A DNA stretch of 64,000 bases from contig DKJL01000012.1 of NCBI GenBank assembly GCA_002454815.1, positions 5,252 through 69,251 on the forward strand, written 5' to 3'. The translations under genes and the position numbers were made by a program. Under the pieces are notes generated by a model. It had not been told where the DNA came from. It ran no database searches and saw nothing but the letters and a program-made list of their open reading frames with translations. The first letter of the stretch is position 1; each line of letters opens with the position of its first letter. Shown here piece by piece: positions 1 through 8,376 of the stretch. This DNA comes from Flavobacteriales bacterium UBA6693. GTDB taxonomy: Bacteria; Bacteroidota; Bacteroidia; Flavobacteriales; Weeksellaceae.

Positions 1-476
1 TTAAGCATCATATAAACGGAATAGGCAAAATAACCGAATCCAAAAATATAACCCGGAATGGGAATCGGAATAAATAACAGATACAGCGGAAGATCGGGGA
101 TCATGGCGATGGAAGCGAAGAGGATTCCGGAGACGCCGCCGCTCGCTCCAATGGCCGAATACCAGGATTGATTTTTATAAAGATACAGCGAGAATACATT
201 TCCCAGCAAAATGGAACCGATATAAACAACTAAAAAGCCGACTGTACCAAACGCATGCACGACGATGGGTCCGAAGAAATACAGAGTAAGCATGTTGAAA
301 AACAAATGCATGGTATCAGCGTGCAAAAAACCCGCAGATAATAGACGAATGTACTCGCGGTTGCGCATAATAGCGCCAACGTTGAACTTATATTTCTCAA
401 AAATCTGCTGATCCCGCCAAGCCACGAAACTGATGATTGCCGTGGCGGCGATAACGATTATTAAAACTGTACTCAT
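1..476 (-). CDS. rhomboid family intramembrane serine protease (3' part cut by window edge)
   Basis: I translated 158 codons from the ATG at 474-476 on the minus strand; the frame is still open at base 1, so the C-terminus lies outside the window. Hydrophobic segments alternate with loops. The HxxxN pattern (H57, N61) and the GASG motif holding the nucleophile Ser112 are the rhomboid signatures (family knowledge: Ser-His dyad cleaving within membrane helices). The catalytic His would be in the missing part. It would act in the inner membrane; the substrate cannot be told. It lies just downstream of clpS on the same strand but is separated from it by a terminator. Confidence 0.85.
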   Translation of the reverse strand, partial: MSTVLIIVIAATAIISFVAWRDQQIFEKYKFNVGAIMRNREYIRLLSAGFLHADTMHLFFNMLTLYFFGPIVVHAFGTVGFLVVYIGSILLGNVFSLYLYKNQSWYSAIGASGGVSGILFASIAMIPDLPLYLLFIPIPIPGYIFGFGYFAYSVYMML

Positions 477-486
477 ATTTCTTTAT

Positions 487-515
487 AAAATAAAAGTTTC
501 GAAATCCGAAACTTT
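487..515 (-). terminator. intrinsic terminator after clpS
   Basis: A 9-bp perfect stem (AAAGTTTCG at 493-501 with CGAAACTTT at 507-515, 5-nt loop) is followed on the minus strand by a T-rich tract. It sits between clpS and the rhomboid gene. Confidence 0.7.
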
Positions 516-518
516 GGT

Positions 519-842
519 TTAAACTATTTCTGAAGTCAGGCCGCGCTGCAGCAGCTTTTCGTGCATCGGTTTCAGCTTTTCCAGGCTGCCGGTCTTCACG
601 GTGCATTTGCCTTTGTAGTGAACAAGAATCGTGCACTGTTCTGCCTGCTCCAGCGTGTGTTCGCAAATTTCGATCAGTGCTTCGATCACATAATCGAAGG
701 TATTAACGTCATCGTTCCAAAGCACGATTTTGTAGATGGCATCTTCCCTCTCCAAAACCGCGATTTCTTCCTGATATTCGCGTTTCGGATCCTCGTAATC
801 TCTGATATTTGAGGTGACAAATGAATTTTTAAAAATACCCAT
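519..842 (-). CDS. clpS: ATP-dependent Clp protease adaptor ClpS
   Basis: Small adaptor (107 aa from the chosen start) that delivers N-degron substrates to ClpA/ClpC-ClpP. The N-degron pocket residues are visible: N43-D44 in LWNDDVNTFDYV and H75 in LVHYKGK, 32 residues apart as in E. coli ClpS (N34, H66). The frame is open upstream to 920, but that start lies inside the preceding gene, so I chose ATG 842; ATG 854 is equally possible and adds four residues. Either start falls just after the stop of the CNNM/CBS gene at 868, so the two are probably co-transcribed. Confidence 0.9.
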   Translation of the reverse strand: MGIFKNSFVTSNIRDYEDPKREYQEEIAVLEREDAIYKIVLWNDDVNTFDYVIEALIEICEHTLEQAEQCTILVHYKGKCTVKTGSLEKLKPMHEKLLQRGLTSEIV

Positions 843-867
843 GGAACTTAACATTGCTCTGAAAACT

Positions 868-2226
868 TTATATTTCGCCGATTTCGTCAGCAAGTTCTGC
901 GACGCGGTTAGGTTGGTCAAACACGAGTTCTACCAAGTCCACACTTTTATTCTGCATTTTCAAAATCTTGACCTGATATTGGTTGATGATGAACTCTTGG
1001 TTTTCTTCAGGTATATCTTCCAGTTCGTGCAATATGTAACCGGCTAATGTATTATATTCTCCGTCTTCTGAAACAGGAAAACAGTAAGGAAGTTTTTCGT
1101 TGATTTCATCCAGCGGCTGAGTAGCTTTTACCCAAAAGACGTTTTCACCAACTTTATCCACAATTCTTTCCTCGTCGTCTTCTTCATCCTGAATTTCGCC
1201 AACCAGTTCTTCCAGAATATCTTCCAGGGTCACGATGCCTTCAGTACCTCCAAATTCGTCGATGACGACGGCGAGATGTTGTTTCTTTTGCTGGAAAACT
1301 TTAAGCAAATCAGAAATCTTCTTACTTCCAACCACAAAGAAAGCTTCGCGCATGAGATCGCGCAAATCATCGTGGGTAAGCTCTCCTTTGCGTTTCACAT
1401 ATTCGCGGATAATTTCTTTTGCGTAAAAAATTCCGATTATGTTGTCGATGGAGTTTTCGTACACGGGCAGACGCGAATAACCGCCTTCCATAATAATGGC
1501 GATGATCTGGTCCACCGGATCTTCAATATCAATAGAAGAAATATTCTGGCGTGGCACCATGATCTGCTTGGCCGAATGGTCGGTAAAATCAAAAGCATTT
1601 TTAATGATTTCGTAGTTTTCCTCTTCAATTTCTCCTGAGTCGGCAGACTGTTTTACCAATAACTGCAGTTCCTCCGTAGAATGAATTTCCTGATCGGACG
1701 CAGGATGAATTTTTATTAAACGCAAGAAACCGTTCGACATCGCATTCATTGCCCAGATAAAGGGTTTGAAAACGGTATAAAAAACGCGTAGCGGCATTGC
1801 GATCACCATGGCCGTTTGCTCAGATTTGCGGATGGCAATGGACTTTGGTATTAATTCACCAAAAACAATGTGCATGATCGTGATCAGTAAAAAGCTGATG
1901 ACCAGTGAGATAGTGGTAACAGTAGCTTCGGCAATTTCAACATCAAAGTAATGAAAAGCATTTTCGATCACATGGTGCATCGCACTTTCTCCCACCCAAC
2001 CCAAAGCCAGCGAGGCCAGGGTGATCCCGAGCTGTGTGGCGGAAAGATATTCGTCCAGATGTTTGATGAGGTGTTCCGCCTGTTTCGCCATAGCGTTACC
2101 TTCAGCGGCTTTCAACTGGATCTGTGAGTAACGAACTTTAACGATAGAAAATTCTGCGGCGACAAAAAAACCATTTAGTAGTACTAAAAGTAAGGCTAAC
2201 AAGAGTTTGACTATGTCTGAGTCCAT
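868..2226 (-). CDS. hemolysin-family CNNM/CBS-pair/CorC_HlyC membrane protein
   Basis: 452 aa. Residues 1 to about 190 form a DUF21/CNNM transmembrane domain (hydrophobic N-terminus, then conserved SATQLGITLASLALGWVGE). A CBS-pair region follows at roughly 205-335, with MVPRQNI and the VVIDEFGGTEGIVTLEDILE signature, and a C-terminal CorC_HlyC domain from about 350. Related proteins (TlyC, YfjD, CorB/CorC) are linked to Mg/Co efflux; the hemolysin name is historical. It is not GldE as far as I can tell, since no other gld gene is adjacent. A perfect -7 motif lies 25 bp upstream of the start, and clpS follows closely. Confidence 0.88.
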   Translation of the reverse strand: MDSDIVKLLLALLLVLLNGFFVAAEFSIVKVRYSQIQLKAAEGNAMAKQAEHLIKHLDEYLSATQLGITLASLALGWVGESAMHHVIENAFHYFDVEIAEATVTTISLVISFLLITIMHIVFGELIPKSIAIRKSEQTAMVIAMPLRVFYTVFKPFIWAMNAMSNGFLRLIKIHPASDQEIHSTEELQLLVKQSADSGEIEEENYEIIKNAFDFTDHSAKQIMVPRQNISSIDIEDPVDQIIAIIMEGGYSRLPVYENSIDNIIGIFYAKEIIREYVKRKGELTHDDLRDLMREAFFVVGSKKISDLLKVFQQKKQHLAVVIDEFGGTEGIVTLEDILEELVGEIQDEEDDEERIVDKVGENVFWVKATQPLDEINEKLPYCFPVSEDGEYNTLAGYILHELEDIPEENQEFIINQYQVKILKMQNKSVDLVELVFDQPNRVAELADEIGEI

Positions 2227-2250
2227 TTAAAAATTTAAAAAATATTGAAG

Positions 2251-2258
2251 CAAAGATA
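2251..2258 (-). promoter_or_regulatory. Bacteroidetes -7 box (TATCTTTG) for the CNNM/CBS gene
   Basis: Exact match to TAnnTTTG on the minus strand, giving a leader of about 20 nt before the start at 2226. No clear -33 TTTG was found. Confidence 0.55.
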
Positions 2259-2320
2259 CATAAATTTAGAAACATGTATTTTTTTATTCTGCACATAATG
2301 TGCTCATAATTAACCAAAAA

Positions 2321-2345
2321 AAACACCGTTAATTAACGGTGTTTT
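2321..2345. terminator. bidirectional terminator at the end of the atp operon
   Basis: AAACACCGTTAA pairs with TTAACGGTGTTT, flanked by an A-run on one side and T-run on the other. It lies 29 bp past the atpG stop and ends the ATP synthase transcript. Confidence 0.85.
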
Positions 2346-2373
2346 ATCATTTCAAAACTTACGGATACGTTTG

Positions 2374-3231
2374 TTATGATCCTTTTAATGCTTCTGCACC
2401 GGAGACGATTTCCAAAATCTCGTTGGTGATCGCAGCCTGTCTTGCTTTATTGTAATAAATTACTAAGTCGTTTTTCAGCGCCTGGGCATTGTCGGTAGCT
2501 TTGTGCATTGCCGTCATCCGCGCGCCGTGTTCCGATGCGATGGAATCCAAAATTGCTTTATAAACCTGCGTCTTAATAGATTTGGGCATCAGTACGTCCA
2601 AAATTTCTTTGGCATTGGGCTCAAAGATATATTCCGTGTTCGCTTCGGTCGTCTGCTCCGCCATGGCAATCGGCAAAACCTGCTCGGTGTGCACCTCCTG
2701 CGTGGCAGCGTTGATAAATTTGTTGTAAACTACAAATACTTTATCAATACGGCCCTCACGGTAATCGCGCATCACGTTTTCCATAAATCCGCCAACAGCT
2801 TCGAAAGACATTCTGTCGAACAGCGCACTTTGGTTATCGTAAACGGTTTTGCTTCTGCGAACGGCATCGAAAACTTTTTTACCTACCGTAAGAATTTCAA
2901 CTTCTTCCGCCGTGGTTTTCAGTGCCGTATTCATCTGCTTGATAACAGCGGAATTAAACGCACCGGCCAACCCTTTATTGGAAGTTACTACGATATACAA
3001 TACGCGTCTTGCCTCGCGAACTTCAGTATAAGTAGAGACGCCTTCCAGATCGGTAGTAGCACTTACATTCTCAATGATTTGCTGGAGTTTTTCAGAATAC
3101 GGCCGCAACATAACAATCGCGTCGGTCGCTTTCTTCAACTTCGCCGCAGAGACCATCTTCATCGCACTGGTGATCTGCATCGTCGAGGAGATGGAGGTAA
3201 TTCTGCCGCGTATTTCCTTTAAATTTGCCAT
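2374..3231 (-). CDS. atpG: F1F0 ATP synthase subunit gamma
   Basis: 285 aa, the usual length. It forms the central rotor shaft of F1. The N-terminal helix MANLKEIRGRITSISSTMQI and the C-terminal helix (GARMTAMHKATDNA onward) are the two coiled-coil segments typical of the family. It is the last gene of the minus-strand operon, followed by a terminator. atpD and atpC are absent here, as is normal in Bacteroidetes, where they form a separate atpDC unit. A terminator-like hairpin separates it from atpA. Confidence 0.97.
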   Translation of the reverse strand: MANLKEIRGRITSISSTMQITSAMKMVSAAKLKKATDAIVMLRPYSEKLQQIIENVSATTDLEGVSTYTEVREARRVLYIVVTSNKGLAGAFNSAVIKQMNTALKTTAEEVEILTVGKKVFDAVRRSKTVYDNQSALFDRMSFEAVGGFMENVMRDYREGRIDKVFVVYNKFINAATQEVHTEQVLPIAMAEQTTEANTEYIFEPNAKEILDVLMPKSIKTQVYKAILDSIASEHGARMTAMHKATDNAQALKNDLVIYYNKARQAAITNEILEIVSGAEALKGS

Positions 3232-3250
3232 TCTTCGGATTCAAAAGTTT

Positions 3251-3289
3251 AAAAAAACCGGCATTCTGAAATTTACTTTCAGAACACCG
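3251..3289 (-). terminator. terminator-like hairpin between atpA and atpG
   Basis: TTCTGAAA (3264-3271) pairs with TTTCAGAA (3277-3284), extended past a CA/CA internal loop by CGG/CCG. On the minus strand it is followed by a run of seven T. It could attenuate atpG or mark an RNA processing site. Confidence 0.55.
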
Positions 3290-3299
3290 ATTGGTAGTT

Positions 3300-4877
3300 T
3301 TAGTTATATTTCGACGCGAGATCTGCTGCAGCTTGCTTCAGAACGCCGGTAATATTGTCGTCAATTTTGCCTGCTTTGATGGCAGCCATCGTTTCCGGAT
3401 GTTTGGAACGAAGGAATTCCACATATTCTTTCTGGAAATCCTTCACTTTTCTGATCGGGATATTTCTCAAAAGATTTTCCGTTCCTGCGTAGATCATTGC
3501 CACCTGGCTGTCTACCGGTAAAGGTGAATTAACCGGCTGCTTCAGGATTTCCACGTTTCTTTCTCCTTTGGAGATCACCGCCTGCGTAGAAGCATCAAGG
3601 TCAGATCCAAATTTAGCAAACGCTTCAAGTTCTTTATATTGAGCCTGATCCAGTTTCAAGGTACCGGATACTTTTTTCATTGATTTGATCTGCGCGTTAC
3701 CCCCAACACGGGATACGGAAATACCCACGTTAATTGCCGGACGCACCCCAGAGTTAAACAAATCGGACTCAAGGAAAATCTGACCGTCGGTAATAGAAAT
3801 TACGTTGGTCGGAATATAAGCAGAAACGTCACCCGCCTGAGTTTCGATAATTGGCAAAGCGGTAAGTGAACCGCCACCTTTTACGATCGGCTTTAAAGTT
3901 TCCGGAAGGTCGTTCATCTGTGCAGCGATGGTGTCATCCTGGATCACTTTCGCAGCACGCTCCAATAATCTGGAGTGCAGATAGAAAACGTCTCCCGGAT
4001 AAGCTTCACGGCCCGGTGGTCTTCTCAGCAAAAGAGAAAGTTCACGATACGCAACCGCCTGTTTTGACAAATCATCATAAACGATCAGCGCCGGTCTGCC
4101 GGTGTCACGGAAAAACTCACCAATTGCAGCTCCTGCCATTGGTGCATATACCTGCATTGGTGCAGGATCTGAGGCATTCGCTGCTACAATTACCGTATAC
4201 GCCAATGCTCCCTTATCTTCTAATGTTTTTACGATCTGCGCAACGGTAGAACCTTTCTGTCCGATCGCTACGTAGATACAAAATACAGGCTCGCCTGCGT
4301 CATAAAATTCTCTTTGGTTGATAATGGTGTCAATCGCTACCACCGTTTTACCGGTCTGGCGGTCACCAATGATCAGCTCACGCTGTCCTCTTCCCACCGG
4401 AATCATGGAATCGATAGCTACAATACCTGTTTGAAGAGGCTCTGTAACGGGCTGACGGAAAATAACTCCCGGCGCTTTTCTTTCCAGTGGCATTTCGTAA
4501 GTTTCACCGGCGATCGGTCCTTTACCATCGATTGGATTTCCGAGTGTATCAACGACGCGGCCCAGCATGCCCTCTCCTACTTTGATGGATGAGATGCGCT
4601 TGGTGCGGTTCACGGTATCCCCTTCTTTTACCAGTTTGGATTCTCCCAACAAAGCAACCCCAACGTTGTCTTCAGCCAGGTTAAGAACGATGCCTTCTAC
4701 ACCACTCTGAAATTTTACGAGTTCGCCATACTGCACGTTTTCCAAACCGTACACGAGCGCGATACCATCGCCAATCGTCAGTACTGTACCTACTTCTTCA
4801 ACATTAGATTGTGTTTCGAAGTTGGCCAGCTGCTGCTTTAGTATTGCAGATACTTCTGCCGGATTTATTTCTGCCAT
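3300..4877 (-). CDS. atpA: F1F0 ATP synthase subunit alpha
   Basis: 525 aa, full length. Regulatory non-catalytic nucleotide-binding subunit of the F1 hexamer. The Walker A motif GDRQTGKT, the stretch PGREAYPGDVFYLHSRLLERA and the conserved ALPIIETQAGDVSAYIPTN region are all intact. It starts 18 bp after the atpH stop and is co-transcribed with the rest of the operon. Confidence 0.98.
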   Translation of the reverse strand: MAEINPAEVSAILKQQLANFETQSNVEEVGTVLTIGDGIALVYGLENVQYGELVKFQSGVEGIVLNLAEDNVGVALLGESKLVKEGDTVNRTKRISSIKVGEGMLGRVVDTLGNPIDGKGPIAGETYEMPLERKAPGVIFRQPVTEPLQTGIVAIDSMIPVGRGQRELIIGDRQTGKTVVAIDTIINQREFYDAGEPVFCIYVAIGQKGSTVAQIVKTLEDKGALAYTVIVAANASDPAPMQVYAPMAGAAIGEFFRDTGRPALIVYDDLSKQAVAYRELSLLLRRPPGREAYPGDVFYLHSRLLERAAKVIQDDTIAAQMNDLPETLKPIVKGGGSLTALPIIETQAGDVSAYIPTNVISITDGQIFLESDLFNSGVRPAINVGISVSRVGGNAQIKSMKKVSGTLKLDQAQYKELEAFAKFGSDLDASTQAVISKGERNVEILKQPVNSPLPVDSQVAMIYAGTENLLRNIPIRKVKDFQKEYVEFLRSKHPETMAAIKAGKIDDNITGVLKQAAADLASKYN

Positions 4878-4895
4878 TTTATGGTTGTTTTTGTC

Positions 4896-5435
4896 TTAGT
4901 TTAATTGAAATTCTTTTTTCAGTCGGCTCAGTTTCGTTCGCACAGAGGTGTCGATCTGCTGATCCCCTACACGAAGGATATAACCTCCCACAATCTCCGG
5001 ATCGATAACAGCACGAACGTCAAACTTGTTGTTGTGATTCACCAGATTGGTAGAAGCCAGAATCTGACTGATGTTTTCCGGGGAAAGTTCGGTTGCGGAA
5101 GTGAGCGTGATTCTCTGTACGCCATTCATATCCTCCACTTTGTCCACAAAAGCCTGCGCTACATTCTGCAGTTCAGCTTCGCGACCCTGTTTGATGATAA
5201 GCTGAAGAAAATTCTGCGCGACGGGTGAAAAACCTTTGAAGATCTCTTTCGCGATCTCTCCTTTTTTCTTCGAATCCACTATCGGTGAAGCAAAAAAATT
5301 CTGCAGCTCACGCGATTTGTCGACTGTTTTTACAATATCTTTCATCTCCGCAAAAACAGACATTGTATCGCCGGTTTCTTTGGTAAAATTCAGCAGTCCC
5401 TGCGCGTACCTTTTTGCTACTTTACTTGTCAGCAT
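4896..5435 (-). CDS. atpH: F1F0 ATP synthase subunit delta
   Basis: 179 aa peripheral-stalk subunit linking F1 to the b subunits. The N-terminal six-helix region begins MLTSKVAKRYAQGLLNFTKE, and the C-terminal family signature VDPEIVGGYILRVGDQ-like is seen as DPEIVGGYILRVGDQQIDTS. The stop of atpF and the ATG of atpH are one base apart, consistent with tight translational coupling. Confidence 0.95.
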   Translation of the reverse strand: MLTSKVAKRYAQGLLNFTKETGDTMSVFAEMKDIVKTVDKSRELQNFFASPIVDSKKKGEIAKEIFKGFSPVAQNFLQLIIKQGREAELQNVAQAFVDKVEDMNGVQRITLTSATELSPENISQILASTNLVNHNNKFDVRAVIDPEIVGGYILRVGDQQIDTSVRTKLSRLKKEFQLN

Positions 5436-5436
5436 T

Positions 5437-5925
5437 TTAGTTCAGGTTAGAGGTGTTGAGGATATTAGCGACCAATGCATCCTGCGCACCGTCGTTATCA
5501 AGTTTTTCTTTCAAAATCGATTCTGCGATGTTAACAGACAATACGCCGATTTGGCTTTTGATATCCGCAACGGCCGCTGCTTTTTCTGCCTGAATGGTCT
5601 GTCGTGCGTTTTCGAGCATTTTATCACCTTCCGCTTTAGCAACATCTTTCGCCTCGCCTACGATACGGTCCTTAATGTCTCTTGCTTCTTTCAGGATATT
5701 ATCGCGCTCCACTTTCGCTTCGCGGATAATGATATCATTTTCTGCTTTCAGGTTTTCTACTTCCTGGCGTGCCAGTTTCGCTTGGTTTAATGAATCTACA
5801 ATGGTTACCTCGCGCTCATTAATGGCACCCAGGATCGGCTTCCAGGCAAACTTTGCCAATAAAAACACTAGGATTGCAAAAGTAAGCGTCATCCAAAACA
5901 ATAAGCCAATTCCCGGTTCTATCAT
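5437..5925 (-). CDS. atpF: F1F0 ATP synthase subunit b
   Basis: 162 aa. One N-terminal membrane helix (GIGLLFWMTLTFAILVFLLAKF) is followed by a long charged alanine-rich coiled coil, as expected for the stator stalk. It ends one base from atpH. A strong hairpin lies upstream, between it and atpE. Confidence 0.95.
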   Translation of the reverse strand: MIEPGIGLLFWMTLTFAILVFLLAKFAWKPILGAINEREVTIVDSLNQAKLARQEVENLKAENDIIIREAKVERDNILKEARDIKDRIVGEAKDVAKAEGDKMLENARQTIQAEKAAAVADIKSQIGVLSVNIAESILKEKLDNDGAQDALVANILNTSNLN

Positions 5926-5960
5926 AATTGTAATTTTTTAATTTTTTTCTATATGGAAGT

Positions 5961-6001
5961 TTAAAAAATTCCCGGCAGAGCCAACCGCGCTGCCAAGAAT
6001 T
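5961..6001 (-). terminator. terminator-like hairpin between atpE and atpF
   Basis: On the plus strand AATTC (5967-5971) and GGCAG (5974-5978) pair with CTGCC (5990-5994) and GAATT (5997-6001), with an inner GC/GC step and a short loop. On the minus strand the hairpin is followed by a T-run. It lies directly downstream of the c-subunit gene. Confidence 0.6.
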
Positions 6002-6017
6002 AGTGGTTTGGGGTTCG

Positions 6018-6239
6018 TTATTTTACGAACGCACCGAAGATGATCGCGATAAGACCGGCACCTTCAATAAGACCTGCAGCAATAAGCATTGCTCCCTGGA
6101 TCTTACCTGCCTGCTCTGGCTGTCTTGCAATAGCATCCATTGCATGACCACCGATTTTACCAATACCAAGACCTACGCCTAATACTGCCAAACCGATCCC
6201 AACGTAAATAAGTCCAACTCCTTGTGAAATAGTTTCCAT
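6018..6239 (-). CDS. atpE: F1F0 ATP synthase subunit c
   Basis: 73 aa hairpin of two membrane helices forming the rotor ring. The polar loop has the conserved RQPEQ (residues 39-43), and the ion-binding carboxylate is Glu59 in LIEGAGL. The flanking residues lack the polar set of sodium-specific rings, so proton coupling is the default assumption. ORF and start are unambiguous. A hairpin follows the gene, which may help raise c-subunit dosage. Confidence 0.97.
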   Translation of the reverse strand: METISQGVGLIYVGIGLAVLGVGLGIGKIGGHAMDAIARQPEQAGKIQGAMLIAAGLIEGAGLIAIIFGAFVK

Positions 6240-6272
6240 AATAAAAAATATATAGGTTAAAAATGTTCTAAA

Positions 6273-7388
6273 TTAATGTGCGCCTTCATGTTCGTGATCC
6301 TGCACTGCAAGACCGATGAACAAGGCCGAAAGCACGGTAAAAATATAAGCCTGCAGCGCTGCTACCAGCAACTCCAGCACGCCGATGAATAATCCCAGCG
6401 GCACAGAAGCAAATCCGAGCAGCGGAGTTTTAAAGATAAAAATCAAAGACATGATCGCCAGCACCATGATGTGGCCCGCCGTAATGTTGGCAAAAAGACG
6501 CATCATCAAAGCAAAAGGCTTTGTAAAAATCCCGATGATTTCGATAGGAACCATAATCGGGTATAACAGGATCGGTACAGGCGGCATGAAAATATGCTTC
6601 CAGTAATCTTTGTTCGCGCTGAATAAAGTGATGAAAAGTGTAATAATTGCCAGTACTGCAGTTGTCGCGATGTTTCCGGTCAGGTTGAAACCGAATGGCG
6701 CGAAAGGAATCAGACCAAACATATTATTAAACCAGATAAAGAAAAATACCGTCAACAGATAAGGCATGTATTTTCTGTATTTTTTGGCACCGATGTTCGG
6801 AATTGCCACTTCATCGCGGATGAACAGAATAATAGGCTCCATGAAACGACCGAAACCTCTTGGTACCAAAGATTTTCTGTAGTTGCTTGCCATTCCGAAG
6901 AAAACCAGCAGCATGAAAATAACTGAAATAAAAATCGCTGCAACGTTTTTCGTGATCGAGAAATCATAGAAGGCGTTGTCGCTGTTGTGCGCGCCGCTCA
7001 TCACAGAGAATAACTTTGCTTGCTGCAGTCCTTTGGTAGAAACTACAATACCGTTTTCCATCGTATAGCCATCATGCTCGTGGCCGTGAGCTACCGCGCT
7101 GGACATGAACGTATGCAGACCGTTTTTGTCTTTAATGATTACCGGCAACGGAATAGAAACATGTTTTTCATCCGCTGTCCCTTCGTTTAAAGTCAGGATA
7201 TGCCACTCGTTGGAATCACCGATGTGCGTCATGATCATTCCCTTTGCATCAAATTTTTCCTCAGCCGGCACTTGCACTGCAGTTTCCGCAGCAGTAGTCA
7301 CCGCGCCGGTTTCCTGCTGTGCAGAGGCAAAAATGCCCGTAAGTGTAAGAAATACAACTAAAAATAATGAAGAAATACTCTTGTTCAT
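6273..7388 (-). CDS. atpB: F1F0 ATP synthase subunit a with signal peptide and periplasmic extension
   Basis: 371 aa, about 100 longer than E. coli subunit a. Residues 1-23 look like a signal peptide (MNKSISSLFLVVFLTLTGIFASAQ), then an extra domain to about residue 140 carrying a His-rich patch (HGHEHDGY). The channel domain follows, with the conserved MMRLFANITAGH segment whose Arg faces the c ring. The C-terminus QDHEHEGAH is also His-rich. Long N-terminal extensions are usual in Bacteroidetes AtpB. Confidence 0.95.
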   Translation of the reverse strand: MNKSISSLFLVVFLTLTGIFASAQQETGAVTTAAETAVQVPAEEKFDAKGMIMTHIGDSNEWHILTLNEGTADEKHVSIPLPVIIKDKNGLHTFMSSAVAHGHEHDGYTMENGIVVSTKGLQQAKLFSVMSGAHNSDNAFYDFSITKNVAAIFISVIFMLLVFFGMASNYRKSLVPRGFGRFMEPIILFIRDEVAIPNIGAKKYRKYMPYLLTVFFFIWFNNMFGLIPFAPFGFNLTGNIATTAVLAIITLFITLFSANKDYWKHIFMPPVPILLYPIMVPIEIIGIFTKPFALMMRLFANITAGHIMVLAIMSLIFIFKTPLLGFASVPLGLFIGVLELLVAALQAYIFTVLSALFIGLAVQDHEHEGAH

Positions 7389-7469
7389 AGGTCAAATTTA
7401 TCGGTTTGCAAATATATCGTTTTTATTAAAACTTACCAATACGTAGAATTGATTTTTGTCAGGAATTAT

Positions 7470-7739
7470 TTATCGCCGGTTGATCAGTACGATAACTTTA
7501 TAATAAAGGAAAAAAGAAGTCAACAGAAATGCCGCGATCACCAGCAGAAAATTATTTCGGGTGTGCTCCAGCAGCATGAGCGAAAAGCCTACCCAGACCA
7601 GATCCTTCATAATATTGATCATCAGAAATTTCATTGCCGGATTTGCCGTGCCGATCAGATATTTTTTAAAAAGATAAAAAATAAGAATATTAAGCCAGGC
7701 GGCAGATAGTGCAACAATTGCGATGTGCGTGAAATTCAT
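7470..7739 (-). CDS. small membrane protein heading the atp operon (AtpI-like position)
   Basis: 89 aa with about three hydrophobic segments and a basic C-terminus (VIVLINRR). I do not recognise a family from sequence. By position, immediately before atpB on the same strand, it matches the small assembly-type membrane proteins (AtpI or a lineage equivalent) that head atp operons. An exact -7 box sits four bases before its ATG, so the mRNA would have almost no leader. Confidence 0.6.
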   Translation of the reverse strand: MNFTHIAIVALSAAWLNILIFYLFKKYLIGTANPAMKFLMINIMKDLVWVGFSLMLLEHTRNNFLLVIAAFLLTSFFLYYKVIVLINRR

Positions 7740-7743
7740 GCGG

Positions 7744-7751
7744 CAAAAGTA
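7744..7751 (-). promoter_or_regulatory. -7 box (TACTTTTG) of the atp operon
   Basis: Exact TAnnTTTG on the minus strand only four bases from the start codon at 7739. The expected transcription start would fall at or next to the ATG. Confidence 0.5.
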
Positions 7752-7989
7752 AGGAACTTAATATTTATGGAATATAGAATCTTAAATTGATCACTTTAAC
7801 CGCAATCTCTTTAAACCAATGTCAGTTGTGAGACGCTTCGGCTACCCCGCACCTGAGAGCTAAGTGCACTATGAATAGAAAGTTTCGTCTTCTTTATCCG
7901 CCACTTCGCAAAGTTGCAAAACGTTTTTTCCAATTTCACCAACCTCTCGTCTTGAAATAGGTAATATCAATTTTTTTTAAATATTTCAC
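7752..7989. other. intergenic boundary between atp operon and accessory island
   Basis: No reading frame with coding character and no recognisable RNA. Only the atp promoter on the left and the padR operator on the right can be supported. Confidence 0.5.
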
Positions 7990-8031
7990 CTACAATGTAG
8001 TTTATTAAACTGTTTAAACTACATTTGTAGT
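7990..8031 (+). promoter_or_regulatory. padR promoter with nested palindromic operators
   Basis: Three perfect symmetries overlap: CTACAATGTAG (7990-8000), ACTACATTTGTAGT (8018-8031), and a larger inverted repeat joining them (AATGTAGTTTA at 7994-8004 with TAAACTACATT at 8015-8025). The -7 box TACATTTG (8020-8027) lies inside the right palindrome. A repressor bound here would block the promoter; autoregulation by the adjacent PadR protein is the likely use. Confidence 0.65.
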
Positions 8032-8043
8032 AAATATAAAATA

Positions 8044-8376
8044 ATGAGCCAAACAACATTAGGAGAATTCGAGGAAATAGTAGTGATGATTGTAGCTATA
8101 CTTAATGGCGATGCTTATAGCGTTGGCGTCATCAACGAAATAGAAAACCGTTTAAACCGAGAAGTAAGTTTAGGTGCTGTTCAAACCGTCTTAAAGAGAT
8201 TGGAGCAAAAAGGTTTGTTAAAATCAGAATTTGGTGGCTCTACAAACGAAAGAGGCGGAAAACGAAAGCGCCTTTATGAAATCACTGCGCAAGGCCAGGA
8301 GATAATTGACCAAACAAGAGCACAAAGGAATTCACTTTGGGAAGCGATGCCAAAACTCTCATTCAATTTATATTAA
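8044..8376 (+). CDS. PadR family transcriptional regulator
   Basis: 110 aa. Winged-helix domain with the family pattern: LGEFEEIVVMIVAIL, then GDAYSVGVINEIENR, the recognition-helix region VSLGAVQTVLKRLEQKGLL, and the wing ERGGKRKRLYEITAQG. PadR proteins are usually autoregulated repressors. The stop codon is directly followed by the ATG of a permease-prefix gene, a common pairing in Bacteroidetes. The palindromic operator set lies just upstream. Confidence 0.88.
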   Translation: MSQTTLGEFEEIVVMIVAILNGDAYSVGVINEIENRLNREVSLGAVQTVLKRLEQKGLLKSEFGGSTNERGGKRKRLYEITAQGQEIIDQTRAQRNSLWEAMPKLSFNLY

